The notes under the pieces are model-generated. The model saw only the letters and a list, made by a program, of their open reading frames with translations, was not told the origin of the DNA and did not search any database. Shown here piece by piece: positions 26,284 through 34,756 of a stretch of DNA of 64,000 nt. Source of the DNA: JAEULH01 sp963746275 (GTDB taxonomy: Bacteria; Pseudomonadota; Alphaproteobacteria; Rhodospirillales; Defluviicoccaceae); the NCBI GenBank assembly GCA_963746275.1, contig CAVVAX010000018.1, positions 58,001-122,000 on the forward strand, given 5' to 3'. The translations under genes and the position numbers were made by a program. Each line of letters opens with the position of its first letter. Position 1 is the stretch's first letter.

Positions 26284-26395
26284 ATGGTCGGGGTCTTCGG
26301 ACACCGGCCATCACGGATGGTTCCCCTGCCATCCGAAAGCTTCCAGCAAGGAAGCTGAAGCGCCCGGTTGACCCCCCTGACCGGGCGCTTTTTTT
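26284..26395 (+). ncRNA. Candidate small RNA: four consecutive hairpins ending in a terminator
   Basis: Four stems follow each other with little spacer. (1) 26284-26295/26300-26311, 12 bp with one mismatch and a C(UUCG)G tetraloop. (2) 26314-26320/26329-26335, 7 bp with loop UUCCCCUG. (3) 26338-26344/26350-26356, 7 bp with loop AGCAA. (4) 26359-26368/26380-26389, 10 bp with loop UGACCCCCCUG and a U-run. No reading frame is credible here. Two C-rich loops could pair with purine-rich Shine-Dalgarno sequences, as in the cuckoo and CcsR type alphaproteobacterial RNAs. The 5' end is probably near 26260-26283. It could instead be the 3' UTR of lolA. Confidence 0.6.
26359..26395 (+). terminator. Intrinsic terminator downstream of lolA/candidate sRNA
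   Basis: AGCGCCCGGT...ACCGGGCGCT is a perfect 10-bp stem with an 11-nt loop followed by seven T residues. It would end transcription from lolA and of the candidate small RNA. Confidence 0.93.
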
Positions 26396-26518
26396 GCCTG
26401 GCTGCAAGCGGAACCGCTGAGCCGCGCGGTTATCCAGAACAGAGGTGTTCATTTAACCGCATCTGCCTGCCGCTCCGGCGCCCTTCTTTCTATGTTGCTG
26501 CTTCTCTGCCGTTCTGCC

Positions 26519-27209
26519 CTAGGGCACGAGCCGATAGCCCCCGGCCTCGGTCACGAGGATCCGCGCCTGCTGCGGGTTGGGTTCGATCTTCTGCCGCAGC
26601 CGGTAGACGTGCGTCTCGAGCGTATGCGTGGCGGCGGCGGCGTTGTAGCCCCACACCTCGTCCAAGAGGACGCTGCGGCTGATGACGCGACTGCCGGCGC
26701 GATAGAGGAACTTGAGGATCGCCGTCTCCTTGTCGGTGAGGCGGATCTTCTTGTTGGTCGTCGTCTCCACCAGCAGCTTGGCGCTCGGCTTGAACGCGTA
26801 CGGGCCGATGGCGAACACGGCGTCGTCGGTTTCTTCGTGCTGGCGCAGCTGGGCGCGCAGCCGCGCCAGTAGCACGCCCGAGACGGAACGGCTTGGTGAC
26901 GTAGTCGTTGGCGCCGGAGTCGAGGCCGAGGATGGTGTCGGCATCGGTATCGGCGCCGGTGAGCATGATGATCGGCGCCTTCACCCCGCCCTTGCGCAGC
27001 AGCCGGCAGAGCTCACGCCCGTCCATGTCGGGCAGGCCAACGTCGAGGATGATGACGTCGAAGGGCTCGGTTCTGGCAAGCTCCAGGCCCTCACGGCCGG
27101 TGGCGGCGCCTCTTGGCGAGAATTCCTCGTGCAGGCGCAGTTGCTCGGCGAGAAGCTCGCGCAGCGTCTCGTCGTCGTCGACGATCAGAACATGCTTGGC
27201 GACGGTCAC
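26519..27209 (-). CDS. OmpR/PhoB-family response regulator, one-base frameshift
   Basis: The N-terminal receiver has HVLIVDDDETLRELL, the phospho-acceptor aspartate in FDVIILDVGLPDMDG, a threonine in IIMLTG and a lysine in VTKPF. The C-terminal winged helix (ILKFLYRAGSRVISRSVLLDEVWGYN, LETHVYRLRQKIEP, TEAGGYRLV) is in the adjacent frame. Removing one G from CTCGGGCGTG near 26885 fuses them into a normal 230-residue protein. The likely start is GTG 27209. No histidine kinase is adjacent, so the signal is unknown. It converges on the candidate small RNA. Confidence 0.9.
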
Positions 27210-27411
27210 GACCCTTGTCCGCTCCTGGCCGCGGCTTCTTTGCGCGCTTGCACAATACCGGCGGGTGCGCATTTTACAATCCGGCGCCGCGTAGTCCCGG
27301 CGCCTCGGGCCACCGCACGCTGCCGCGGCGGGCGAGGTGGCGATTAGCGCTTTGCGCGCCCGCGCTGGCGGAGCTATCGTCGCAGCCGTCGTGCCTCCAT
27401 CGGAGCATGGT

Positions 27412-28567
27412 ATGGCGATCCGGCCGTTTCCTCATCTGGTGCAGATCCCGGCGACGCGGGAGCCGTTGTCGTTGCTGTCCGTCGAGCGGGTCGCTTTCCG
27501 AGCTGCGCCGCGGCCGCGCCGTCCTCGTCAGTGGCGGCAGCGGGGTGGCAACGCTCACCCAGGCGAGCGAAGGCGTGAGCGAGGCGACACTGAAGCGGCT
27601 GGCCGAGATCGCCCAGGCGCAGCCGATCGTCGTCGTCACCGCAAGGCGAGCCGCCGTCCTCGGGCTGACCGGTGGCGGGGTGAGGCGCGTTGCGGTCGCG
27701 CGCTCCGGCGGCCTGTCCCCCGAGCTGGTGCAGATGATCGCCGATCCTCTGCTCGAAACACCGCTACCGCGCCGGGAGGAGCTGCGCGTCGCGGAGGTTG
27801 CGGAATACGGCTGCGAAAGCGCCTCGGTGACGCTGGCGAAGGCCGCCCGGCTGTTGCCCGCGGCTCTGGTCGCCGAGGTGCGTGATCCGACCGCCGAGGA
27901 TCAGGCGGCCTGGGCCACCCGCCACGACCTGCTGCATGTCGATGCCGGCGATGTCTTCCAGTACTACGGCACCGCCGCCCGCGGGCTGCACCGGGTCGGC
28001 CAGGCGCGGGTTCCGCTGGAGGGCGCGGAGGAAACGCTGATGATCGCCTTTCGCCCCAAGGACGGCGGCTGCGAACATCTCGCTTTAGTCATCGGCGATC
28101 CAAGCCCGGACCGGCCGGTGCTGACCCGGCTGCATTCCGAATGCTTCACTGGCGATCTGCTCGGCAGCCTCCGCTGCGACTGCGGCGACCAGCTCCGCGG
28201 CGCCATCGCCGAGATCGCGCGGGCCGGCGGCGGCTTGCTCCTCTACCTGGCGCAGGAGGGCCGCGGCATCGGCCTGGTCAACAAGCTCCGCGCCTACGAG
28301 CTGCAGGACCGCGGCTTCGACACCGTCGACGCCAATGAGCAGCTCGGCTTTGAGGCCGACGAGCGGCTATACCTGCCGGCGGCGCAGATGCTGCGCGAGC
28401 TCGGCTTTCCCAGCGTCCGGCTGCTCACCAACAACCCCGGCAAGGTCGACGGGCTGGTCCGCCATGGCATCGACGTCGTTGAACGGGTGCCGCACCGATT
28501 CCCGGTCAACCCGCACAACGCCGCCTACCTGCGCACCAAGGCCGCCCGCGGCGGCCATCTGTTCTAG
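27412..28567 (+). CDS. ribA: GTP cyclohydrolase II with degenerate N-terminal domain, one-base frameshift
   Basis: RibA opens GTP to start riboflavin synthesis. The C-terminal half carries the zinc-binding cysteines (LHSECFTGDLLGSLRCDCGDQL), YLAQEGRGIGLVNKL, and LLTNNPGKVDGL. The N-terminal 190 residues (GRAVLVSGGSG, SGGLSPELVQMIAD, ESASVTLAKAARLLPAALVAEV) look like a decayed DHBP-synthase-like domain without its acidic catalytic cluster, as in some alphaproteobacterial RibA proteins. A surplus T near 27503 (GCTTTCC) breaks the frame after about 30 residues. The start is ATG 27412. Confidence 0.88.
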
Positions 28568-28599
28568 CCGAGATTTAGCTGAGCCCGGAGGCGACGCTG

Positions 28600-28735
28600 T
28601 CGACACCCTCACCCCCGGGAGGGTGAGGGTCTTGCAGTGGCGGGAGCGCCTTAAGACCCTCTCTTGTGCATGGCCCCCGTGCGGGAGAGGGGTAATCGCG
28701 GAGCGAGCTCCGTAGCGGGCGGGCGGGTGAGGGCG
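28600..28735. repeat. CTC/GAGGG-type intergenic palindrome
   Basis: CACCCTCACCCCCGGGAGGGTGAGGGT and ACCCTCTCTTGTGCATGG...GTGCGGGAGAGGGGT form nested inverted repeats between ribA and the L,D-transpeptidase gene. They are related to the copies at 10.2, 19.8 and 30.6 kb. Confidence 0.65.
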
Positions 28736-28739
28736 AACC

Positions 28740-29246
28740 ATGGACATCCGGGTTGAGCCTGAGGGTTGGCTCGCCTGGCCCGGCGGGCGGGCGCGCTGTG
28801 CCGTCGGGCGCGCCGGCATTCGCGCCGACAAGCGTGAGGGCGATGGCGCCACGCCGGCCGGCGCCTTTGCCTTGCGCCGCGTTCTCTATCGCGCCGACCG
28901 GGTCGAGCCGCCACGGACCGGCCTCCCGGCGCGGGCGATCGGGCCAACGGACGCTTTGTCGGACGATCCGGTGGATCCCAGCTACAACCAGCCGGTGACG
29001 CGGCCCCACGTCTTCTCCCACGAGGCGCTGTGGCGCGACGACGGCCTCTACGACGTCATCGTCGTCATCGGCCACAATGACGCACCCGTCGAGCCGGGGC
29101 GGGGGAGCGCCGTGTTCATCCACGTGGCGGGGCCCGGTTACGCCCCAACCGCCGGGTGCGTCGCCTTGGCGCTGCCCGACCTGCTTGCCCTGCTTCGCGA
29201 CTGCGCGCCGGGCGACCGGATCGTCATCGAGGCAGGCCCCGCTTAA
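28740..29246 (+). CDS. YkuD-type L,D-transpeptidase family protein
   Basis: The 168-residue protein consists almost wholly of a YkuD domain: KREGDGATPAGAFALRRVLYR near residue 33, VIVVIGHND, and the catalytic stretch SAVFIHVAGPGYAPTAGCVAL with its histidine and nucleophilic cysteine. These enzymes make 3-3 peptidoglycan crosslinks or attach lipoproteins. There is no signal peptide, as in the small cytosol-facing ErfK-like members of alphaproteobacteria, so its location is uncertain. It converges on the YggS gene, overlapping by 4 bp. Confidence 0.87.
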   Translation: MDIRVEPEGWLAWPGGRARCAVGRAGIRADKREGDGATPAGAFALRRVLYRADRVEPPRTGLPARAIGPTDALSDDPVDPSYNQPVTRPHVFSHEALWRDDGLYDVIVVIGHNDAPVEPGRGSAVFIHVAGPGYAPTAGCVALALPDLLALLRDCAPGDRIVIEAGPA

Positions 29247-29935
29247 CCCGCAAGCGACGGCCGGGCGCCAAAGATGGCGCTGCCGACGCGGACGATGGTG
29301 GCGCCGAAGCGGATGGCGGTTCCATAGTCCTCGCTCATCCCCATGCTGAGCTCGCATAGCCCGTTGCGCCTGGCGATCTCGCGGAGCAGGGCGAAGTGCA
29401 GCGATGGCTCCTCGTCCACCGGCGGGATGCACATCAGCCCGCGCACCGGCAGCGCCAGGTCCTCCGCGCAGGCGCGGATCAGCGCATCGGCTTCGAGCGG
29501 CAGCACCCCCGCCTTCTGCTTCTCCTCACCGGTGTTGATCTGGATCAGGAGATCGGGCCTGAGCCCCGTCTCATCCATGACCTCGGCCAGCGCAGCGGCA
29601 AGGCGCAGGCTGTCGATCACCTCGATGATGTCGAACAGGCGGACCGCGCGGCGCACCTTGTTGCGCTGGAGGGGCCCGATCAGGTGCAGGCGAACGTCCG
29701 GCCAGGCCTGCTTCAGCGCCGGCCACTTGCTTTCGGCTTCCTGCACCCGGTTCTCGCCGAAGACGTTTTGCCCGGCGGCAATGGCCGTCTCGATCCGCTC
29801 GCGGCCGTGCGTCTTCGAGACCGCAACCAAGGTTACATCGCAGGCGCTCCGACCGTCGGCCTTCGCGGCCTCGGCGATCGCCAGCTTGACCGCGGCGAGA
29901 TTGGCGCGCACATCGACGCCGCTGTCCTCTTTCAT
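29243..29935 (-). CDS. yggS: YggS/PROSC-family pyridoxal phosphate homeostasis protein
   Basis: The 230-residue protein binds PLP without known catalysis and buffers its supply. It shows VTLVAVSKTHGRERI with the Schiff-base lysine, FGENRVQEAESKW, HLIGPLQRNKV, QINTGEEKQKAGV, MCIPP, and SMGMSEDYGTAIRFGATIVRVGSAIFG. The length is standard. It diverges from the TenI/ThiE-like gene. Confidence 0.95.
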   Translation of the reverse strand: MKEDSGVDVRANLAAVKLAIAEAAKADGRSACDVTLVAVSKTHGRERIETAIAAGQNVFGENRVQEAESKWPALKQAWPDVRLHLIGPLQRNKVRRAVRLFDIIEVIDSLRLAAALAEVMDETGLRPDLLIQINTGEEKQKAGVLPLEADALIRACAEDLALPVRGLMCIPPVDEEPSLHFALLREIARRNGLCELSMGMSEDYGTAIRFGATIVRVGSAIFGARPSLAG

Positions 29936-30060
29936 GGCAGGCCCTGCAAGGTGTCGAAGGAGAGCATCCGCTGGCGAGCCTAGCAGAGGCGGCGCGGCGC
30001 CTCCAAGGCCGCTGCGGTGGCGGCCTGCGTGCCAGCGGCCCGCCGGTCTGCATCCTCATT

Positions 30061-30588
30061 GTGGAGAGCGTCCGCCTTCCCGATCCCGAGGCCGCCATTG
30101 CCGCCCTGCCTCGCGGCTCGGCGGTGATCTTGCGTGACTACGACGCCACCGACAGGCCGGCCCGTGCCGCAAGCCTCGCCCGGCTGTGCCGCAGGCGGCG
30201 GCTTCGGCTGCTGGTCGCAGGCGACGCCCGCCTTGCTCTTGCCGTTGGCGCTCAAGGCCTGCACCTGCCGGAAGGGCTTGTCCGCAGTGGCGACCGGCGC
30301 TGGCGGCTGTGGCGCAAGCCGGGCTTGCTCGTCACCGCCGCCGCACATTCGCCGGGAGCCATCGCCCGGGCGCAGCGTGCGGGCGTCGATGCCGTCCTGC
30401 TTGCACCGGTGTTCGAGACGGCAAGCCACCCGGGCGCCCCGGCGCTGGGGTCCCTCCTTTTCGCCGCCTGGACGCGGAAGACGCGCATCCCGGTTTATGC
30501 CCTGGGCGGGATGACCGCGGCGAGAACCCGCCGCCTCACCGGCTCCGGCGCCGCCGGCATTGCTGCCATCGGCGGCTTCGCGCGCTAG
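30061..30588 (+). CDS. Thiamine-phosphate synthase/TenI-family protein
   Basis: The TIM-barrel ThiE/TenI signature is visible: PRGSAVILRDYD, LLVAGDARLALAVGAQGLHLPEG, VTAAAHSPGAIARAQRAGVDAVLLAPVF, and PVYALGGMTAARTRRLTGSGAAGIAAIGG. The open frame continues upstream past the GTG at 30061 to about 29970 with family-like sequence (LAEAARRLQGRCGGGLRASG) but has no ATG, so the true start is unsettled. No other thi gene lies nearby and catalytic residues were not checked one by one, so it may be a TenI-type protein rather than true ThiE. Confidence 0.75.
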   Translation: MESVRLPDPEAAIAALPRGSAVILRDYDATDRPARAASLARLCRRRRLRLLVAGDARLALAVGAQGLHLPEGLVRSGDRRWRLWRKPGLLVTAAAHSPGAIARAQRAGVDAVLLAPVFETASHPGAPALGSLLFAAWTRKTRIPVYALGGMTAARTRRLTGSGAAGIAAIGGFAR

Positions 30589-30596
30589 CAGGCCAC

Positions 30597-30712
30597 CCTC
30601 CCGCTTCGCGGAGCGCCCCTCTCCCACGGGCTTCGCCACGGGCGGGCGAGGAGCAAGACAGCCCCCTCTGCCGCGGGCGCAGCACGTGGGACAGGGAGTG
30701 AAGTGAGAGTCC
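30597..30712. repeat. CTCTCCC-type intergenic palindrome
   Basis: CCACCCTCCCGCTTCGCGGAGCGCCCCTCTCCCACGGGCTTCGCCACGGGCGGGCGAGG contains several inverted repeats and fills the spacer between the TenI-like gene and ppsR. It matches the style of the repeats at 10.2, 19.8 and 28.6 kb. Confidence 0.55.
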
Positions 30713-30727
30713 CTGCCTACGACCCCG

Positions 30728-31555
30728 CTAATCAGCGCGGGTCATGCGCTCGGAGAGGAGCTTCATGATCCTGTTCGCCGTCTGCTCGATCGGCCGGTTG
30801 GTGACGTCGATGACTGGCCAGCGGTTGCGGGCGAACAGCCTGCGGGCCTCGCGCACCTCGGCCTCCACCGCCTCGTCGGCGGCATAATCGCTCGCCCGCT
30901 CCTCGCTCAGCATGCGCAGGCGGGCGCCACGAACCCGGGTCAGGTGCGCCGGATTGACCGTGAGCCCGACGATGAGCGGGTTGCGGGCCTTGGTCAGCCC
31001 TTCTGGCGGCGGCACGCCCGGGACGAGCGGCACGTTCGCCGCTTTGATCCCGCGCGAGGCGAGGTAGAGGCAGGTCGGCGTCTTGGTCGCCCGCGACACG
31101 CCGACCAGGATGACGTCGGCCTCGTCGAGATGGTCGGCGGCGACGCCGTCGTCATGGCTCAGCGTGTACTTCATCGCCTCGACCCGGCGGAAATAGTCCT
31201 CGTCCATCAGGTCGCGGGCGCTGGCGCGGAAGCGGATGGTCGCACCGTAGTACTCGGCGAGGTCGGGGACGAACGGCTCGAGGACGAAGCGGCAGGGCAC
31301 GTTGAGGTGGGCGCAGCCCTCCTCCAGGGCGGCACGGACCTCGCGGTCGGCGACCGAGTGCAGGACGTAGCCGCGGCGGGTGGCGATTACGCCGAGGATG
31401 TCCGCGGCCTGGCCGAGGTTGCGCACCATCTTCCACAGCCGCATGTCGATCGACACGCCGTCGAGCTGGGCGACGGTGTTGCGCGCCAGCAGCTCGACCA
31501 GCTCTCCGGAAGCATGGGAGACGAGGTAGAGGATCGGGGCGCTGGTCAACCTCAT
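30728..31555 (-). CDS. ppsR: Pyruvate,phosphate/water dikinase regulatory protein (DUF299)
   Basis: This 275-residue bifunctional kinase/pyrophosphorylase switches PEP synthase or PPDK by threonine phosphorylation. It has LYLVSHASGELVE at the start, VLHSVADREVR, DDGVAADHLDEADVILVGVSRATKTPTCLYLA with the P-loop-like segment, and IDVTNRPIEQTANRIM at the end. I chose the second methionine (31555) because homology begins there. In Caulobacter and Rickettsia this gene (RP001 type) borders the replication origin next to hemE; here it lies about 17 kb away, implying local rearrangement. Confidence 0.93.
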   Translation of the reverse strand: MRLTSAPILYLVSHASGELVELLARNTVAQLDGVSIDMRLWKMVRNLGQAADILGVIATRRGYVLHSVADREVRAALEEGCAHLNVPCRFVLEPFVPDLAEYYGATIRFRASARDLMDEDYFRRVEAMKYTLSHDDGVAADHLDEADVILVGVSRATKTPTCLYLASRGIKAANVPLVPGVPPPEGLTKARNPLIVGLTVNPAHLTRVRGARLRMLSEERASDYAADEAVEAEVREARRLFARNRWPVIDVTNRPIEQTANRIMKLLSERMTRAD

Positions 31556-31936
31556 GGTTCCTTGTGCATCCCGCCGCTCCAAGTCTCAATGCCGGGCGGC
31601 AGGCGCGATAGCCCCGAGCTAGCACTCCGCCGCTGCCCGCGCCGGCGGCCGCGCGGCGATCTAGCGCTTCCGGTTATACCCGCAGGTCGCACGTTCGGAT
31701 CGGGCTAAATGCGGGCCGGGCCTCCGGCAGCAGCCCCGGCTTTGCGCCGAATGGCCGCAAGGGCGATCCTTCCTGCCGGCATGGGGACGGCGAGCGCCGC
31801 TTCCATGCCCCGGCGGCAGGCTGCCGGCGGTGTCTCGCACCGCCGGCCAATCTGCAGAGAACGCTTATGCCGGCGCCGGACTGGCCGGCGACAGGCGGCG
31901 CCGCGCCGGGCGACCCTCGTTCGCCAGTTCGTGGAC
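31556..31936. other. Spacer upstream of ppsR with a strong hairpin
   Basis: No gene is evident in this 381-bp stretch. It contains a perfect 9-bp hairpin CCGGCGGTG-TCTCG-CACCGCCGG (31824-31846) next to related half-repeats (CCCCGGCGGCAGGCTGCC). There is no U-run on either strand, so it is not a typical terminator. The ppsR promoter must lie here. Confidence 0.5.
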
Positions 31937-32368
31937 TCAGACCCGCCCGGTCACCCCCGTGTGCTCTTCGGCTGGGCGCGAAAAGAACCCGAAGTAGGCG
32001 GCGACGAGTGCAAGCACGGCGTGGAGCCACACGTCATGCCCATAGAGGGGGACCAGGCCGAAGAGGGTGTTCAGGCCCGGGATCAGGCCGAAGACCATCA
32101 ACGCGGCATAAGCGATGGCCACCACCTTGGCGTAGAGGCGGGCGCTGGAGAAGGTCCGGTAGGCGACGAAGCCGGCGATGCCGAACGCGATGTGCACGAG
32201 ATTGTGCAGGAAGTTGACCGGGAACAACCCGAAGAGGTGCCCCGAGCTACCGGCCACGGCCAACTCGGGATCGCCCGCCATGGGCGTGACCAAGCCAGGA
32301 ATGAAGCCGGCAATGCCGACCAACAGGAAAACGATGCCGTAGATCAGAGCGAAGTAACGGACGTTCAT
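31937..32368 (-). CDS. DUF4383 small membrane protein
   Basis: The 143-residue protein has four hydrophobic helices (YFALIYGIVFLLVGIAGFI, LVHIAFGIAGFVAY, VVAIAYAALMVFGLI, LHAVLALVAAYFGFF) and the conserved NFLHNLVHIAFG and HDVWLHAVLAL segments of DUF4383. Function is unknown. ATG 32368 is preceded by GGAAGG; the longer frame to 32428 lacks support. No operon partner is evident. Confidence 0.85.
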   Translation of the reverse strand: MNVRYFALIYGIVFLLVGIAGFIPGLVTPMAGDPELAVAGSSGHLFGLFPVNFLHNLVHIAFGIAGFVAYRTFSSARLYAKVVAIAYAALMVFGLIPGLNTLFGLVPLYGHDVWLHAVLALVAAYFGFFSRPAEEHTGVTGRV

Positions 32369-32718
32369 GGTGGTTTGCCTTCCGATCCGGTTGCATTGAT
32401 CGCGAAGGTCCGCGCGAGCCGCCAGCATGCATACCGGGCCCGCGCGGACTCATCCTTGCGTGAGCGAGATCGATGTCCCGCGTGCCGGGGTGCGTGTCGT
32501 CCTCACCTGGGATTCGCCTCGATCGCGCCGGATGTCCCGGCCGCTGCACCAGCACGGTCAACAACCCGCGTGCTCCGCCGGTGTTCCGCTCGCCGCGGCA
32601 TTTTCCCGCCCCCGCCCTGCATGGCGGAGCGGCGTCGGCGACCGTGGGCCGGCGCGGTGCGGCAGGCGGCCTGCGGGGAGCGGCAGAAGGTCCGAGGGCC
32701 GGCGCCGGGGCCGGGAGC
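32369..32718. other. Spacer with no recognised feature
   Basis: The 350-bp GC-rich spacer between the SDR gene and the DUF4383 gene contains only shadow reading frames. I found no repeat family member, hairpin terminator or RNA. Confidence 0.5.
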
Positions 32719-33519
32719 CTAACGGTGGTAGCCGCCGTCCAGCCTGAGGACGGTGCCGTTGATCATGACGTTGGCAATGACGTGCATGACCAGCATCGCG
32801 AACTCAGCCGGGTCGCCGAAGCGGTGCGGGAACGGGATCGAATGGACGACCCTGGAGTCCAGGTTGCTCTCCATGGCGAATAGCGTCGGCGTTCCGAACA
32901 GGCCCGGGGCGATGCCGACGACGCGGATCCCGAGCGCGCCGAGCTCACGCGCTGCCGGCAGGATCATGCTGACGACGCCGCCCTTCGACGCGGCGTAGGC
33001 CGCCTCGCCGCTCTCGCCCTCGTAGGCCGAGCCCGACGCGGTGGAGATGATGACGCCGCGCTCGCCGGTCGAGCCCGGAGACAGCTTCGCCATGTCCGCC
33101 GCGACCAGGCGCATCATGTTGAAGGTGCTGATCAGGTTGACCTCGACGAGCTGACGGAAGTCGTCGAGCGGCATCGGCGCGCCGTGGTCGACGATCTTCT
33201 GCGGATGCGCGCGGCCGACGCAGTTGACCAGCACGCGGGCGGCGCCATGGGCCTCGCGGGCCGTCTTTAACGCCGTTTCCGCGGCGCCGGCGTCGGCGAC
33301 GTCGCAGGGGATGGCGAGGCCGCCCACTTCGTCCGCCACCTTGGCCACGCCCTCCGCATCGATGTCGATAAGCGCAACGCGCGCGCCCGCCTCGGTAAGA
33401 TAGCGGGCCGTCTCGGCGCCAAGGCCGGATGCCGCTCCGGTGACGACCGAAGCGCAATGCCACAAGTCCAACGTCAAATCTCCGAAGTCACCCACGGGCG
33501 GACCGCCCGGCAGGACCAT
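32719..33519 (-). CDS. Short-chain dehydrogenase/reductase, 3-hydroxyacyl-CoA dehydrogenase type-2-like
   Basis: The Rossmann SDR has VVTGAASGLGAETARYL (TGxxxGxG), CDVAD, VLVNCVGRA, a serine near GVIISTASGSAYEG, the YAASKGG catalytic tyrosine and lysine, and a C-terminal NGTVLRLDGGY. The pattern resembles human HSD10-like enzymes acting on short 3-hydroxyacyl-CoAs. The frame opens at ATG 33519, but TTG 33477 with GGAGA just upstream gives the more usual N-terminus (LTLDLWHCASVVTG). Substrate is not certain. Confidence 0.87.
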   Translation of the reverse strand: MVLPGGPPVGDFGDLTLDLWHCASVVTGAASGLGAETARYLTEAGARVALIDIDAEGVAKVADEVGGLAIPCDVADAGAAETALKTAREAHGAARVLVNCVGRAHPQKIVDHGAPMPLDDFRQLVEVNLISTFNMMRLVAADMAKLSPGSTGERGVIISTASGSAYEGESGEAAYAASKGGVVSMILPAARELGALGIRVVGIAPGLFGTPTLFAMESNLDSRVVHSIPFPHRFGDPAEFAMLVMHVIANVMINGTVLRLDGGYHR

Positions 33520-33705
33520 ACACCCATGGCCGGCGCGACCAAGGGCAAACGCCTTTTCCTGGGCTGTCTGGGGGCCAGCCTGGCGAAGCCGCCCCTCGGC
33601 CTCGATGAACGGCGTTCGCCGCCGGCCGTTGCCGCGCTACGGGAACCCCGCATCTCGCCACGCGTTCCTCTTGAAGTTCAACACCTCATCCTGGGAGAAA
33701 GCAAC

Positions 33706-34125
33706 ATGAGCGTGTCTCGACTTCTGGCCGGCGTGGCTGTGGTCACGCTGGTTTCGGCGGCAACGGCGCAAGCGGCGCCTAGCTCTGGTACGGACGCCGG
33801 CGCCGGCCCGGCGGGGAGCGTGCTTCTTGCCCAGGGCGGTGGCGGCGGTGGCGGCTCCGGCGGCGGTTCGGGTGGCGGCGGTTCGGGTGGCGGCGGTTCG
33901 GTGGCTCGGGCGGCGGCGGGGCGAGTGGCGGCGCCGGTGCGGGGCTCGGGCGGCGGCAGCGGCGGCAGCAGCGGTTCGGGCGCCGACGGCTCCGACACCT
34001 CCACCGACCCCGACGTGGAGCAGCCGGGGACGGTGGATCGACCGGGGACCACCGACGGACCGACCGGCGGACGATGGATCGACCGGGGACCACCACGGAC
34101 CGGCCCCGCCAGTAAACGTACCTAA
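33706..34125 (+). CDS. Secreted Gly/Ser-rich low-complexity protein
   Basis: The 139-residue product begins with a signal peptide (VSRLLAGVAVVTLVSAATAQA), then an almost pure Gly/Ser segment, and a Pro/Thr/Asp tail with the repeated phrase VDRPGTTDGP/IDRGPPRTGP. A GGGAGAAAG ribosome-binding site precedes ATG 33706. The segment VARAAAGRVAAPVRG in the middle of the glycine tract reads as more Gly/Ser-rich sequence in another frame, so a pair of compensating indels is likely. Function unknown; possibly a surface or matrix filler. Confidence 0.6.
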   Translation: MSVSRLLAGVAVVTLVSAATAQAAPSSGTDAGAGPAGSVLLAQGGGGGGGSGGGSGGGGSGGGGSVARAAAGRVAAPVRGSGGGSGGSSGSGADGSDTSTDPDVEQPGTVDRPGTTDGPTGGRWIDRGPPRTGPASKRT

Positions 34126-34260
34126 GCGGAGTCCCCTGGACACGTACCAGGGGCTCACCCGCGCCCCGGCCGATCGTGCCGCCGTTGCCCCTCGGGTTGG
34201 CGAACTCGGGGAGGGGTCGGCCGGTCGCGCTCGGGTCTTGCGCCGTTGAAGGGGAGTCGC

Positions 34261-34713
34261 GTGTCCCGCTCCATTTTCAACCTGGCCCTGGTGGCAGGGC
34301 TGGCGATTCTGGTTCCGGCGGCGGCCCTTGCCGCGGCCGAGGACTATGCGTTCGAGGCCGTTTCCAAGCAGGTAGACGCGGGACCGGACGCGGCCATCGA
34401 CGTCCGCCTGATCCACAAGCCGACGGGCAAGCCGGCGGCGAATGCGGTCATCTTCGAAAGCCGGCTCGACAGAAGCCCCGACGGGATGACCGATGTCGTC
34501 ACCCATCCGACGCCGGCGGACGAGATCGAGCCCGGCGTCTACCGCCTGCGGGCCGACCTCGGCGAACCCGGCCGCTGGGCGCTAAAGCTGCAAGCCAAGG
34601 TGCCGGGCGAAGCGTCAACGATCCCCGGCGAGGTGATCATCGTCGCCACCGGCCCGAAGCCGCTGATGCCGGCGCTTCCTGGTCGCACCGCTCCGCCACC
34701 TGGGACACGCTGA
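34261..34713 (+). CDS. YtkA-like domain secreted protein
   Basis: The 150-residue protein has a signal peptide (SIFNLALVAGLAILVPAAALAAA) and an immunoglobulin-like YtkA/FixH-type beta domain: FEAVSKQVDAG, DVRLIHKPTGKPAANAVIFESRLDRSPDGM, and YRLRADLGEPGRWALKLQAKV. These domains are found beside copper and cytochrome-oxidase maturation factors. The start GTG 34261 has AAGGGGAG upstream. The gene sits 43 bp before the macro-domain gene on the same strand. Metal ligands are not obvious. Confidence 0.75.
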   Translation: MSRSIFNLALVAGLAILVPAAALAAAEDYAFEAVSKQVDAGPDAAIDVRLIHKPTGKPAANAVIFESRLDRSPDGMTDVVTHPTPADEIEPGVYRLRADLGEPGRWALKLQAKVPGEASTIPGEVIIVATGPKPLMPALPGRTAPPPGTR

Positions 34714-34756
34714 AGAAGCCCGCGAACGATTGCGGCGGTGCGCGCAGGAGGCGGCA

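Noticed and set aside
31640..31720. A tRNA-like fragment (GCACGTTCGGATC near 31687)
   Set aside because: It resembles a T-arm loosely but has no acceptor stem, anticodon arm or CCA-compatible end on either strand.
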